From: DATEEG01 sp035525055
GTDB lineage: Bacteria > Actinomycetota > Acidimicrobiia > Spongiisociales > ZC4RG35
NCBI GenBank assembly: GCA_035525055.1
Contig: DATLEZ010000128.1
Coordinates: 1 to 51,103, forward strand
Reading direction: 5' to 3'
DNA length: 51,103 nt
The notes under the pieces were generated by a model. The model had not been told where the DNA came from. It made no database searches and saw only the letters and a program-made list of their open reading frames with translations. Shown here piece after piece: positions 1 through 7,123 of this stretch (positions are counted from its first letter, which is position 1; every line of letters begins with the position of its first letter). The translations under genes were made by a program, and so were the position numbers.

Positions 1-1
1 T

Positions 2-1216
2 ATCGAGCATGCCGAAGACGTCTGCGGTCCGGGCCTGGGGATCGACATACTCGACGGAATCTCCGCCCTGGGAGATCAGGGGTTGCTGCGTCGAATCGAA
101 TCAACGGGGCAGTCCCGTTTCTTGATGCTTGAGACCATCCGGGAGTTCGCAGTTGAGTGCCTGGCGGCCGGCGGCGAGGAGGAAGCGGTACGAAGCCGGC
201 ACGCCCGGGCCTATCTGGGTTTCGCCGAGGCAGCGGCCCCGATGTTCACGCGACGGGACGTGCGTTCGTGGCTCGATCTCTCGGAGACCGACCACGACAA
301 CCTGAGGGCGGCGTTCGCGTGGGCCATTGAGCGCCAAGAGGGGGAGGTTGCCCAGAGGCTGAGCGGCGCGCTCTGGCGCTTCTGGCAGATGCGAGGACAC
401 CTGCGCGAGGGTCGCGAAAAGGTCGATGCTGCACTGAGACTCCCTGGCGGGACCCCATCTAGTGAATTGGCTGCCCGTGAGGCTGCCGGGGGCCTCGCCT
501 ATTGGCAAGCCGATATGAGGGCGGCGGAGGTTCACTATCTGATCGCACTCGACCTGGCTCGTCAGACCGGCGACCCGGCGCTGATCGCCAATGCCATCTA
601 CAACATTTCCTCGCCGAGGGCAGCTCGCATAGGAGTGGACGAGGTCATGGCGATGCTGGACGAGGGGCTGGCCCTGGCCGAAAGCCTCGGTGATCGAGCT
701 CTGATCGGCCGGCTCCACTGGGGTAGGGGAGGAGTTCACTACCTGAGCGAGATACCCGAACAAGAGAACCCCGAGGCTGCTCTTGTCGAGTATGGGCTGG
801 CAGCCGAGTACCTGGCCGGGACTGACGAAATCTTCGACATCGGATGGACGGAACGGATGCTGGCGAGCGTGCTGCTCGGCCTCCGTCGGGCCGAGGAGGC
901 CGAGGTCCATCTCCGACAGGGTCTGCGGATGTTTGTCGAGGCAGGGGATCTCTCAGCCCTACCACTTCATGTCGCCGACTTCGTTCAATTGGCCCTGGCT
1001 CGTGATCAATTCGACCGGGCAATCGTCCTGGCCGGTGCGGCCAGCGCACTGCAGACTTATAGCGAGACCCGGTTGCTCGATCTGGTCGTTAATGACGTGA
1101 AGGGACTCGAGCGTGCCATTGATGGCGTCGGGCGCGAACGCGCTGAGAAGCTAGCGGCCGAGGGCCAGGCGTTGAGCGTGGACCAGATCCTGGATCGAAT
1201 CGCAACCGATGAATGA
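2..1216 (+). CDS. C-terminal part of a STAND/AfsR-type ATPase regulator with TPR repeats (partial)
   Basis: The reading frame is open to the left edge, so the N-terminus is outside the window and only about 404 residues are seen. The segment 'RFLMLETIREFAVECL' is the signature found just after the NB-ARC ATPase in COG3903-type predicted ATPases, and the rest is alpha-helical, Ala/Leu/Glu-rich and TPR-like. The same module ends the 1071-residue protein at 30916-34131 ('RFRMLATVREYGQEKL'), so these are paralogues. Family members are multidomain signal-responsive ATPases, often with an adenylate-cyclase-like or SARP N-terminus; which one this gene carried cannot be told. It converges on the SCO1664 gene 22 bp downstream. 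Confidence 0.8.
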   Translation: MEHAEDVCGPGLGIDILDGISALGDQGLLRRIESTGQSRFLMLETIREFAVECLAAGGEEEAVRSRHARAYLGFAEAAAPMFTRRDVRSWLDLSETDHDNLRAAFAWAIERQEGEVAQRLSGALWRFWQMRGHLREGREKVDAALRLPGGTPSSELAAREAAGGLAYWQADMRAAEVHYLIALDLARQTGDPALIANAIYNISSPRAARIGVDEVMAMLDEGLALAESLGDRALIGRLHWGRGGVHYLSEIPEQENPEAALVEYGLAAEYLAGTDEIFDIGWTERMLASVLLGLRRAEEAEVHLRQGLRMFVEAGDLSALPLHVADFVQLALARDQFDRAIVLAGAASALQTYSETRLLDLVVNDVKGLERAIDGVGRERAEKLAAEGQALSVDQILDRIATDE

Positions 1217-1238
1217 TCCTGGCAGCGACCGACGTCGT

Positions 1239-1940
1239 CTAGACCAGGGGCCAGGGAACGGCCGGACGATCGGCAGGTGGATGAGGATGTACCGGTGCGC
1301 CGATTAGCTCCTCGACTCGAGCGGACAGACTGACAGCTTCTTCCTCCGACAGCAGCTCGGCCACCCGTGTCGACAGGCCAGACTTCAACCGCGCCCGCAG
1401 CCCGCCCAGAGCCTCCAGCAGTGGCGGCGGGATCGGTTTGCCCGCGAAACCCCAGAGGACGGTTCGCAGTTTCGGATCGGCGTGAAAGGTGAGGCCGTGG
1501 TCGATAGCCCACAAGCGATCGGTCGTCTTGTCGTGGATGACGTGGCCAATCTTGCGGTCGGCGTTGTTGCAGACGATGTCCAGCACCGCCACCGGCCATA
1601 GGCGCCGATCGAGCTGGGGGATGAACAGCGGCCGCGGATCGAAGTCGAAGTCCTCCTCGACGAATCGCTGAGCCGAACCTGGTCCGAACGGTCCATCGGC
1701 CAGGATCGTTTCCGGCACGAGGTCGAGGCCCAACCCGGTAGCGACCTCATAGGTCAGAACCTCACGAGCTGCCAGGGTGCGCCAGGCGAAGTCCCAGAGG
1801 GGGTTCTCACCACGCTCGGGCTTGTAGACCCACAAGTCGCCGGATGCATCTTTGGCGAGAAGGGTCGTGTTGCTGGCATACGGCATCTGGCCCTCGACCT
1901 CGACCAGAGCCAAACGGCCATCCTCACCCATGATGGCCAT
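1239..1940 (-). CDS. SCO1664 family protein (PI3/4-kinase-like fold)
   Basis: 233 residues. It matches the actinobacterial SCO1664 family in length and in motifs: an N-terminal strand with 'WVYKPERGENPLWDF', the catalytic-like 'VLDIVCNNADRK' (an HxxN/NNxDR-type loop) and 'LWAIDHGLTFH' (DHG metal-binding triad). These resemble the phosphoinositide-kinase/HipA-like active site, so phosphotransfer is plausible, but no substrate is established. The start at 1940 overlaps the end of the DUF3090 gene by 17 bp, and with the phosphomutase further upstream this forms a translationally coupled operon. In mycobacteria the same trio lies next to mshC (mycothiol synthesis); no mshC is seen here. Confidence 0.85.
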   Translation of the reverse strand: MAIMGEDGRLALVEVEGQMPYASNTTLLAKDASGDLWVYKPERGENPLWDFAWRTLAAREVLTYEVATGLGLDLVPETILADGPFGPGSAQRFVEEDFDFDPRPLFIPQLDRRLWPVAVLDIVCNNADRKIGHVIHDKTTDRLWAIDHGLTFHADPKLRTVLWGFAGKPIPPPLLEALGGLRARLKSGLSTRVAELLSEEEAVSLSARVEELIGAPVHPHPPADRPAVPWPLV

Positions 1941-2415
1941 TGACCGAAGGACACCGGTGGCCGTCCGGGTCCTCGGGCAAACCGCAGCGAGGGCAGATCG
2001 GTCGACCGGCCGCCACCACCTCGACCGCTATCAGAGCCATCGCCCGAAACTGTTCCGGAGTGACGACAAAAGTCGCGGAGTCCTCGTCGTCGGGGGACGT
2101 AAGGGTGATCGAAAGGAACTCGCTCTCGTGCACGGCCACCCCGATCGAGCCGATCCTGAACTGGGGCTCCTCGGGATCGATGATCGGCAGGCGACTGAGA
2201 ACCAGCCTTTTCACGGCTTCTTCGTCCGAGTCGAGACTGGCCAGACTGAGCAGCTGAAGCCCCTGCTGGGCGAGCTCGGACACCTGGCTCTTCTCACATG
2301 GGAAGGAGTGAATCCGGCCGCCAGCAGTCACTTCAAGGAAGAAGCGCCGCTGCCCGGGCTGTCCGATGGCGCCTGCGGCCAATCGCTCCGCCGGTCCCAA
2401 ATCTTCTATTGCCAT
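1924..2415 (-). CDS. DUF3090 family protein
   Basis: 163 residues, the usual size of this actinobacteria-specific family of unknown function. It begins 'MAIEDLGPAERLAAGAIGQP', contains the conserved 'GQRRFFLEV' strand, and ends with a Cys/His cluster, 'CPRCGLPEDPDGHRC', that probably binds zinc. The start codon overlaps the phosphomutase stop by 10 bp and its own end overlaps the SCO1664 start by 17 bp, so the three proteins are almost certainly made together. Function is unknown; the conserved linkage suggests a shared pathway. Confidence 0.88.
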   Translation of the reverse strand: MAIEDLGPAERLAAGAIGQPGQRRFFLEVTAGGRIHSFPCEKSQVSELAQQGLQLLSLASLDSDEEAVKRLVLSRLPIIDPEEPQFRIGSIGVAVHESEFLSITLTSPDDEDSATFVVTPEQFRAMALIAVEVVAAGRPICPRCGLPEDPDGHRCPSVNGHHG

Positions 2416-3017
2416 GTTTGGGGATCTCCGTTGCTGTTCATGGTGACGACCCGGGGTGCCCCGCTTTCGGGAAGATCGATCACAGCCACTGAGGCGGGAG
2501 CTACCGCAATCCGATTGAACAAGTCAAGGGGCTGGCCAAGGTAATGGGACAGCGCCGCCTTGATGGTGTCGGCATGACTCACCGCCACGATCGCCTGGTT
2601 GCGATGGCGGTTGGCCAGGTCCTGGCAGGTCTTGACCATCCTTGTCTGTGCTTCGAGAAGGGATTCGCCCTCGGGGAATCTGACCCGCGACGGAGTGGTC
2701 ACGACCGTACGCCAGGCCTTGAGTTTGTAGAGCGATCGCAGGCTGCGGCCAGCCCACCTGCCGTAGTCGACCTCGATCAATCCATCATCGGCCAAAACTT
2801 GCTTGCGCTGGCGGGCGGCGATGGCCCCGGCGGTCTGCATCGCCCGCTCCAGCGGGGACGCGTAGATGGCAACCACTTTCACGGCGGCCAGGCGCCCTGC
2901 CACCTCCGCCGCCATTTGCAGACCCAGTTCGGAGAGCGGATGCCCGGGCAAACGCCCGTACAGAGTCTTACCGGTTTCGGCGGTGGGAGCGTGACGGACG
3001 AGCACAAGTCGGGCCAT
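2406..3017 (-). CDS. MSMEG_4193 family histidine phosphatase / putative phosphomutase
   Basis: 203 residues from the ATG at 3017; the longer open frame upstream is rejected because the phosphoglycerate-mutase fold begins exactly at 'MARLVLVRHAPTAE'. Catalytic features of the histidine phosphatase superfamily are visible: the RHA phospho-histidine motif near residue 9, 'SELG', 'ASPLERAMQTA', and the second histidine in 'VAVSHADTIKAAL'. MSMEG_4193-type proteins are annotated as putative phosphomutases but the substrate is unknown. It is the first gene of the coupled trio with DUF3090 and SCO1664. Confidence 0.85.
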   Translation of the reverse strand: MARLVLVRHAPTAETGKTLYGRLPGHPLSELGLQMAAEVAGRLAAVKVVAIYASPLERAMQTAGAIAARQRKQVLADDGLIEVDYGRWAGRSLRSLYKLKAWRTVVTTPSRVRFPEGESLLEAQTRMVKTCQDLANRHRNQAIVAVSHADTIKAALSHYLGQPLDLFNRIAVAPASVAVIDLPESGAPRVVTMNSNGDPQTWQ

Positions 3018-3076
3018 GGGCGAGAAACGGTAGTGGTCTCCCTGATCCCCCGTTCTCGCGCGCGAAAAGGGGTTTG

Positions 3077-3760
3077 CTACAGCAACCTCGCCTGGTCGGG
3101 CGGGTCTAGAAGTTCGGGGCCGTTGTTCCGCACGCTGTTGACTCTGGTCGACACCTCGCGCTGCATCCACAAATCGGCGTCGATCGGGCGGATCAGGCTC
3201 TTCACCTCTTCGGGTTCGGTCACGTCTCGATCGAGCCACCCCTCCCAAACTTCAGGAACCAGTGCCACTGGCATCCGACTGTGGATCCCGGCGATGATCC
3301 CGGTGGCTGCGGTCGTCAAGATTGCGCAACTGCGAACCCACTCGTCGTCGGCCGGGTTCTTCCACGCCGACCAGACTCCGGCGAACCCAACGGGGTAGCC
3401 GTCGGCCCTGAAGATCCAATGCGGGCTACGACCTCTCTCTTTGGGTTCCCACTCGTAGAAACCGTCTGCCGGGATCAGGCATCGCTTCTTCGAGAACGGG
3501 TCGCGAAAGGCTGGTGTGGTGGCGACGGTTTCGACCCTGGCGTTGATGTTGAGCGTCTTGGTGTCTCCAGCCCAGTGGGGGATCAAGCCCCACCGCATCG
3601 TTCCGAGGTTGCGTGCCTCCTCTCGTTCGGCGACCACGTAGATCGAGTCGGTTGGAGCAACGTTCCACGACTGATCGAGTGACTCGGTGAGGACTTGGTG
3701 AACGCCGAAATACTCGGCGTAGAAGTCAACGTCGCCCGACAAGGAAAAGCGGCCGCACAC
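3077..3760 (-). CDS. SRAP/HMCES family abasic-site protein (YedK-like)
   Basis: 227 residues, the family's usual length. HMCES/YedK proteins crosslink to abasic sites in single-stranded DNA through the cysteine exposed after Met removal. The key residues are present: Cys2 in 'MCGRFSLSG', the Asn of 'NVAPTD', 'MRWGLIPHWAG', 'INARVETV', the Glu of 'ADGFYEWEP', and the active-site His in 'GIHSRMPV'. It lies 59 bp upstream of the phosphomutase gene on the same strand and 6 bp downstream of the DUF2237 gene, so co-transcription is likely. No LexA-type operator was recognised. Confidence 0.93.
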   Translation of the reverse strand: MCGRFSLSGDVDFYAEYFGVHQVLTESLDQSWNVAPTDSIYVVAEREEARNLGTMRWGLIPHWAGDTKTLNINARVETVATTPAFRDPFSKKRCLIPADGFYEWEPKERGRSPHWIFRADGYPVGFAGVWSAWKNPADDEWVRSCAILTTAATGIIAGIHSRMPVALVPEVWEGWLDRDVTEPEEVKSLIRPIDADLWMQREVSTRVNSVRNNGPELLDPPDQARLL

Positions 3761-3766
3761 GGCGTC

Positions 3767-4129
3767 TCACGCCTCGACGGCGAACCGACGCAAATCGGCA
3801 AGCGCAGCGAACTCGAGCGTGGCGGCGTGGGTGGCTTCGAGAACGACCGGCGGGGCCACGCCCGCTTCGAGCGCTTCGACCCACCGTGAAGCGCATAGGC
3901 ACCAGCAGTCTCCCGGTTGCAGGCCCGCGAAGCCATACTCGGGCATCGGCGTCGACAGGTCGTTGCCCGCCTCCTTGGAGAACTCGAGGAATTCGGCCGT
4001 TACCCGGGCGCACACGGTGTGAACTCCGACGTCGTCGGACCCGGTCTCGCAACATCCGCTGCGGTAGAAACCCGTGAGCGGTTCGCGAGAGCATTCCTGA
4101 AGGTCGGTTCCGAGGACGTTTTGGGCCAC
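3767..4129 (-). CDS. DUF2237 family protein
   Basis: 120 residues from a GTG at 4129. I chose this start because family members begin a few residues before 'NVLGTDLQEC', and the longer open frame runs into the rnpB terminator. Conserved features are 'GFYRSGCCETGSDDVGVHTVC', an acidic middle and the Cys-rich 'GDCWCLCASRWVEAL', followed by 'LEATHAATLEF'. The six cysteines suggest metal binding or a redox role, but function is not established. It lies 6 bp before the SRAP gene. There is no clear Shine-Dalgarno sequence before the GTG. Confidence 0.82.
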   Translation of the reverse strand: MAQNVLGTDLQECSREPLTGFYRSGCCETGSDDVGVHTVCARVTAEFLEFSKEAGNDLSTPMPEYGFAGLQPGDCWCLCASRWVEALEAGVAPPVVLEATHAATLEFAALADLRRFAVEA

Positions 4130-4195
4130 GGGAAGAATGTAGGCGTCTCGGTCCGACAAGCAGAGCCGGACTGGCCGATTGCCTGCCCGACATTG

Positions 4196-4225
4196 GTGAA
4201 GGGGCCCCTTGCGGGGCCCCTTCAC
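4196..4225 (-). terminator. Strong hairpin terminator of rnpB
   Basis: A perfect 13-bp inverted repeat (gtgaaggggcccc / ggggccccttcac) with a 4-nt loop, starting 5 nt beyond the 3' end of RNase P RNA. There is no T-tract on the minus strand, a pattern common for actinobacterial terminators. It separates rnpB from the DUF2237 gene. Confidence 0.85.
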
Positions 4226-4230
4226 GATCG

Positions 4231-4616
4231 CGAGTCCACCTATAAGCCGGATTCTGTGAGGAACTCTCGCTCCCCGGTGACCATCCATCTGGGACGACGA
4301 TTGCTCGTCGCCTCATGCGGCCTACCCGGGACTTGATCGACGGGCCGTCGGTGTCCCTGCTTGGCCTTGCTCCGGGTGGGGCTTGCCAGCCGCCCGGTCG
4401 CCCGGGACGCTGGTGGTCTCTTACACCACCGTTTCACCCTTGCCTGTTCCCTGCTCTTGCGAGTCGGGTCATCGGCGGTCTGTTCTCTGTTGCGCTTTCC
4501 GTCGGGTCTCCCCGCCTGGGAGTTACCCAGCACCCTGCCCTGCGGAGTCCGGACTTTCCTCGAACCGCCCCCCATTTGTTCGTGCTGGGGCGATCCGCGG
4601 TCACCCGGTGGGCTCG
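4231..4616 (-). ncRNA. rnpB: RNase P RNA (bacterial type A)
   Basis: About 386 nt. The minus strand contains the hallmark 'GAGGAAAGTCCGGACTCC' and 'CAGGGTGCTGGGTAACTCCC' blocks near the 5' end and 'AGAATCCGGCTTATAG' at the 3' end. The ends were set by helix P1: CGAGCCCACC at the 5' end pairs with GGTGGACTCG at the 3' end with one mismatch. The RNA is the catalytic subunit that removes tRNA 5' leaders. Its 5' end lies inside the last codons of the membrane-protein gene, so its promoter must lie within that coding sequence. Confidence 0.96.
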
Positions 4617-4996
4617 TTGTTTCCATTGTACCGGCGGCGGCCCCCCAGCCACCCCGAGAATCCACCCACCACGATTGCGATCGCGGCCAGGAGGACAACC
4701 TGGCTGGTGGGGGCCGGGCTGCCCCCGAGTAGGGAGATGAGCAGAACCACCGCTGCCATCGCCAGACCGGTGATCGACCCGTGGAAGCGCCCGTTGAAGG
4801 GCGCCACCCGCCCGGCCAGGTAACCGCCGCCGGCAAAACCAGCGAGAAGGGAAACCGATAACACCACGGCCGGGCCTTCTTCGGCTCCGATCAGGCGAGC
4901 GACCAACAAGCCCAGCAGGAACGCGGCCGCCGCCACCAGGGCCCCGCCGGCGGTCCCGATCATCACAGCCGAGATTCGCAGTGTTCCCAGCATCAA
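4601..4996 (-). CDS. Small membrane protein, four predicted TM segments (TIGR04086/YrzE-like)
   Basis: 131 residues with four hydrophobic stretches (about residues 8-35, 43-63, 74-91 and 97-118) separated by short loops, and a basic tail 'GGRRRYNGNNEPTG'. The 'GFAGGGYLAGRVAP' segment resembles the glycine-rich TM region of TIGR04086 family proteins; no enzymatic motif is seen. The last five codons and TGA overlap the 5' end of rnpB. Its function is unknown. It is divergent from the aquaporin gene. Confidence 0.7.
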   Translation of the reverse strand: MMLGTLRISAVMIGTAGGALVAAAAFLLGLLVARLIGAEEGPAVVLSVSLLAGFAGGGYLAGRVAPFNGRFHGSITGLAMAAVVLLISLLGGSPAPTSQVVLLAAIAIVVGGFSGWLGGRRRYNGNNEPTG

Positions 4997-5122
4997 CGTT
5001 CGACGGTTCGGTCGGTCACTCTCGCCAGTGTTACCGGGCCGCGCCCTTTCGGAGCCGTAGATTGAGGCGTAACCAGGGCGGTCTCCGGCCGGTCGAACCG
5101 GCGGGAGAGAAAGGAGCTACTC

Positions 5123-5773
5123 GTGGTCATCAATAAGTACCTGGCCGAATTGGTGGGCACCTTCATTCTGGTGTTCTTCGGTTCGATGTCGGTACTCGCG
5201 GCTGCGGCTACCGAAGGCCCCGTGATGGCCATCGTTCCATTTGGCTTCGGTCTCGGGCTTTTGGCGGCGATCTACGCCGTCGGGCACGTCTCCGGGGGCC
5301 ACTTCAACCCCGCCGTCACCCTCGCCATGTGGCTCGACAAACGGACCACGACGTCTGACCTGATCGGTTATTGGATCGGCCAGATCGTCGGTGGTGTCCT
5401 CGCCTCGGTAGCGGTGTTGTTCGTCGCCGACAGTGCCGCGGTCCAGTCGACCGTCAACCGCCATGTCTCGAGCGGCTCCGGACTGCTGCTGGAGGGAGTT
5501 CTCACGCTGGTCTTCGTGATGGTGATCCTGGCCTCAACTCGCAAGGCTCCTGCGGTGGCCGGAATCGTCATCGCTCTCACCCTGGCAGCGGTCCACATCG
5601 CCGGAATTCCCTTCAGTGGCGCTTCGGTCAACCCGGCCCGGTCGTTCGGCCCGGCGTTGATCGGAGGTGACTTCGACGGCTTCTGGATTTATGTCGTCGG
5701 CCCCTTGGCCGGAGCCGCGGTGGCGTGGGTCTTTTGGCGACTGTTCGGAGGCGACGAAGAGACCGCCGCCTGA
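5123..5773 (+). CDS. Aquaporin (MIP family, AqpZ-like)
   Basis: 216 residues with six TM segments and both half-helix motifs, 'GGHFNPAVT' (loop B) and 'SGASVNPARSFGP' (loop E). The arginine after the second NPA and the His in 'LAAVHIAGIPF' match the narrow selectivity filter of water-specific AqpZ-type channels; glyceroporins usually have Gly at the His position. The start is a GTG at 5123 with AAGGAG 9 nt upstream. It stands alone and is followed by a hairpin shared with the convergent GerW gene. Confidence 0.93.
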   Translation: MVINKYLAELVGTFILVFFGSMSVLAAAATEGPVMAIVPFGFGLGLLAAIYAVGHVSGGHFNPAVTLAMWLDKRTTTSDLIGYWIGQIVGGVLASVAVLFVADSAAVQSTVNRHVSSGSGLLLEGVLTLVFVMVILASTRKAPAVAGIVIALTLAAVHIAGIPFSGASVNPARSFGPALIGGDFDGFWIYVVGPLAGAAVAWVFWRLFGGDEETAA

Positions 5774-5786
5774 CGCGCCAGGGGAG

Positions 5787-5815
5787 CCCAAGTTGTGAAG
5801 CCAAAGTTGTGAAGC
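5787..5815 (+). repeat. Short tandem duplication, 'aagttgtgaagc' unit
   Basis: Two near-adjacent copies of aagttgtgaagc (about 14-bp period) lie immediately after the aquaporin stop. No function is evident; it is probably a small slippage duplication. Confidence 0.6.
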
Positions 5816-5834
5816 TAGTTGCACCGCAACGGTG

Positions 5835-5887
5835 GGTAGGCGTTCACGGTCCGGGTGCGGTGAGGCCGGCGTGAAGGTTTTCCTACC
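5835..5887. terminator. Bidirectional hairpin between convergent genes
   Basis: ggtaggcgttcac pairs with gtgaaggttttcctacc through two helical blocks (ttcac/gtgaa and ggtagg/cctacc) across a GC-rich loop. It lies between the aquaporin stop and the GerW stop, so it probably terminates both transcripts. The left end of the stem overlaps no coding sequence; the right end reaches the GerW stop region. Confidence 0.55.
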
Positions 5888-6245
5888 GCCGGAGGGCCTT
5901 CCACACTCCTAAGGCCGCCAGGAACAACGTGATGCCGACCTTGGTGATGTCGACGACGGGCCGAACCTCGATGCCGTTGTGCCCGACCCGGATTACGGCC
6001 ACCGGGCGTCCCTGGGCGCCTCCTCCTCCGCCCGAGCCGAATCCACCACCCTGCTCATTGTCGCCGCCGCCACCGAATCCGAAGCCACCCCCGCGCTCCC
6101 AGGCGGCAGCGGTGATCACGAGGTCGTTCCCCACGGCTACCGGTTCGGAGAAGACCGTGCCCGGCGAGGCATCGCCTAGGAGTGCGGCCAGCGCTTCGAC
6201 CGCCTTCGTGCCGACGTCTTTGATGGGTCCGGCGAAATCTGTCAT
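5883..6245 (-). CDS. GerW/YtfJ family protein
   Basis: 120 residues from the ATG at 6245, which has AAAGGAAG 6 nt upstream; the longer frame starting at 6356 is rejected. It shows the GerW (YtfJ) layout: an amphipathic N-terminal helix ('FAGPIKDVGTKAVEALAALL'), the core strand 'GTVFSEPVAVGNDLVITAAA', a glycine-rich segment with repeated GGGFG, the 'VAVIRVGHNGIEVRPVVD' block and a C-terminal hydrophobic helix. In Bacillus the family is tied to spore germination, but it is widespread in non-sporulating actinobacteria, where its role is unknown. The upstream small ORF ends one base before this start. Confidence 0.85.
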   Translation of the reverse strand: MTDFAGPIKDVGTKAVEALAALLGDASPGTVFSEPVAVGNDLVITAAAWERGGGFGFGGGGDNEQGGGFGSGGGGGAQGRPVAVIRVGHNGIEVRPVVDITKVGITLFLAALGVWKALRR

Positions 6246-6246
6246 C

Positions 6247-6546
6247 TCATCTTCCTTTGGGCGACTTCTGTCTGTGTGTCTTTGACTTGCTCTTTGGGGA
6301 CGAGGTGGCTCGCAACAGCATCGCTGCCGTCGCTGCCAGTGCAACGAGTCGGGCAATCATCACGTAGTCGTGGACCCTGATGGGAGGCATGCCATCGACC
6401 ACTACCGAGGAAGGAGCGCGATACGAGAAGCCGCCACCCCTCTGCTGAACGCCCACAATCAAAGACCAGTTGGCCTCCGTCAGCGCCACAGGGTCGTCGG
6501 CGTGAGATAGGCGGGTCACAAGTTCGGTTCGACGGAGCCTGATCAT
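6247..6546 (-). CDS. Hypothetical single-TM protein upstream of GerW
   Basis: 99 residues. The stop is separated by one base from the GerW start (TGAGATG), so the two are translationally coupled, which supports this being a real gene. The N-terminal half is soluble ('LTEANWSLIVGVQQRGGGFSY'), followed by one hydrophobic helix ('YVMIARLVALAATAAML') and a very basic Lys/Arg/Ser tail. No family was recognised. It is preceded by an array of 16-bp tandem repeats ending 17 bp before its start codon. Confidence 0.6.
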   Translation of the reverse strand: MIRLRRTELVTRLSHADDPVALTEANWSLIVGVQQRGGGFSYRAPSSVVVDGMPPIRVHDYVMIARLVALAATAAMLLRATSSPKSKSKTHRQKSPKGR

Positions 6547-6563
6547 CTCTAGATCAAACCGTC

Positions 6564-6643
6564 GCTATTCATGGCTGTTGCTATTCATGGCCACTGCTAT
6601 TCGCGGTCGCTGCTAATTAAGGCCACCGTTATATAAGGGCGTC
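6564..6643 (-). repeat. Five degenerate 16-bp tandem repeats upstream of the GerW operon
   Basis: Five consecutive 16-bp units: gctattcatggctgtt, gctattcatggccact, gctattcgcggtcgct, gctaattaaggccacc and gttatataagggcgtc. On the minus strand the consensus is roughly agtGgCCatgaATAgc. The array spans the 3' end of the upstream gene and stops 17 bp before the start of the small ORF. One unit, read in the direction of transcription, closely resembles the array upstream of the kinase gene at 38175. Confidence 0.85.
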
Positions 6644-7063
6644 TTCGCCTAGATCTTCCAAACCGGCGACCCATCCGGTCGGGAGGCTCCAATGACGGGC
6701 ACCCCTCACGACCTGCTCCATGTACTTGGGATCAGGGGTGTGGTCGCCCTCGGGACTGGTGTGGCAGAACGTGACGACCTCGTACTTGTTTCCGGCCCGG
6801 TCCACCGCTCGCAGGTCGCTGCGGGGAGCGCGTCCTTCCCCGGCCTCGGCCTTCTTGATGATGGCCGACTCCTTGGCGTTCACTTCGAAGATTGCGCCCC
6901 ACACCGTGTTGCCGGCAGCGGGCCTGACCGAAGGGCGTCCGTCCGGAGTCGGGAATACGAGCTTGGCCTCGGGCAGGTGGGCGATGTAGAGGAACTTGGC
7001 GTTGGGGGCGATGGACGACAACAACTCAGGGTCGAGCATTGCGCTGTAGGCGAAATAGAGCAT
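6629..7063 (-). CDS. Gamma-glutamylcyclotransferase-like protein
   Basis: 144 residues from the ATG at 7063, which puts the conserved 'MLYFAYSAML' at the N-terminus as in GGCT-fold proteins (YGSN-type phosphate-binding loop). The candidate catalytic Glu is in 'KESAIIKKAEAG', preceded by 'VWGAIFEV' as in family members. GGCT enzymes release 5-oxoproline from gamma-glutamyl peptides, but the fold includes proteins of other or unknown activity and the loop here is atypical (AYSAML for YGSNL). It is divergent from trpD with 60 bp between starts. Confidence 0.7.
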   Translation of the reverse strand: MLYFAYSAMLDPELLSSIAPNAKFLYIAHLPEAKLVFPTPDGRPSVRPAAGNTVWGAIFEVNAKESAIIKKAEAGEGRAPRSDLRAVDRAGNKYEVVTFCHTSPEGDHTPDPKYMEQVVRGARHWSLPTGWVAGLEDLGEDALI

Positions 7064-7123
7064 CGTTGAGGTTCCGATTGTACCGAGTGTGTGATTAGTC
7101 ACCCGAGATACACTCGCAAGCCT

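Noticed and set aside
4240..4740. Several open frames of 120-200 codons across 4.2-4.8 kb on both strands
   Set aside because: They lie on RNase P RNA and its flanks, which explains the conservation and composition.
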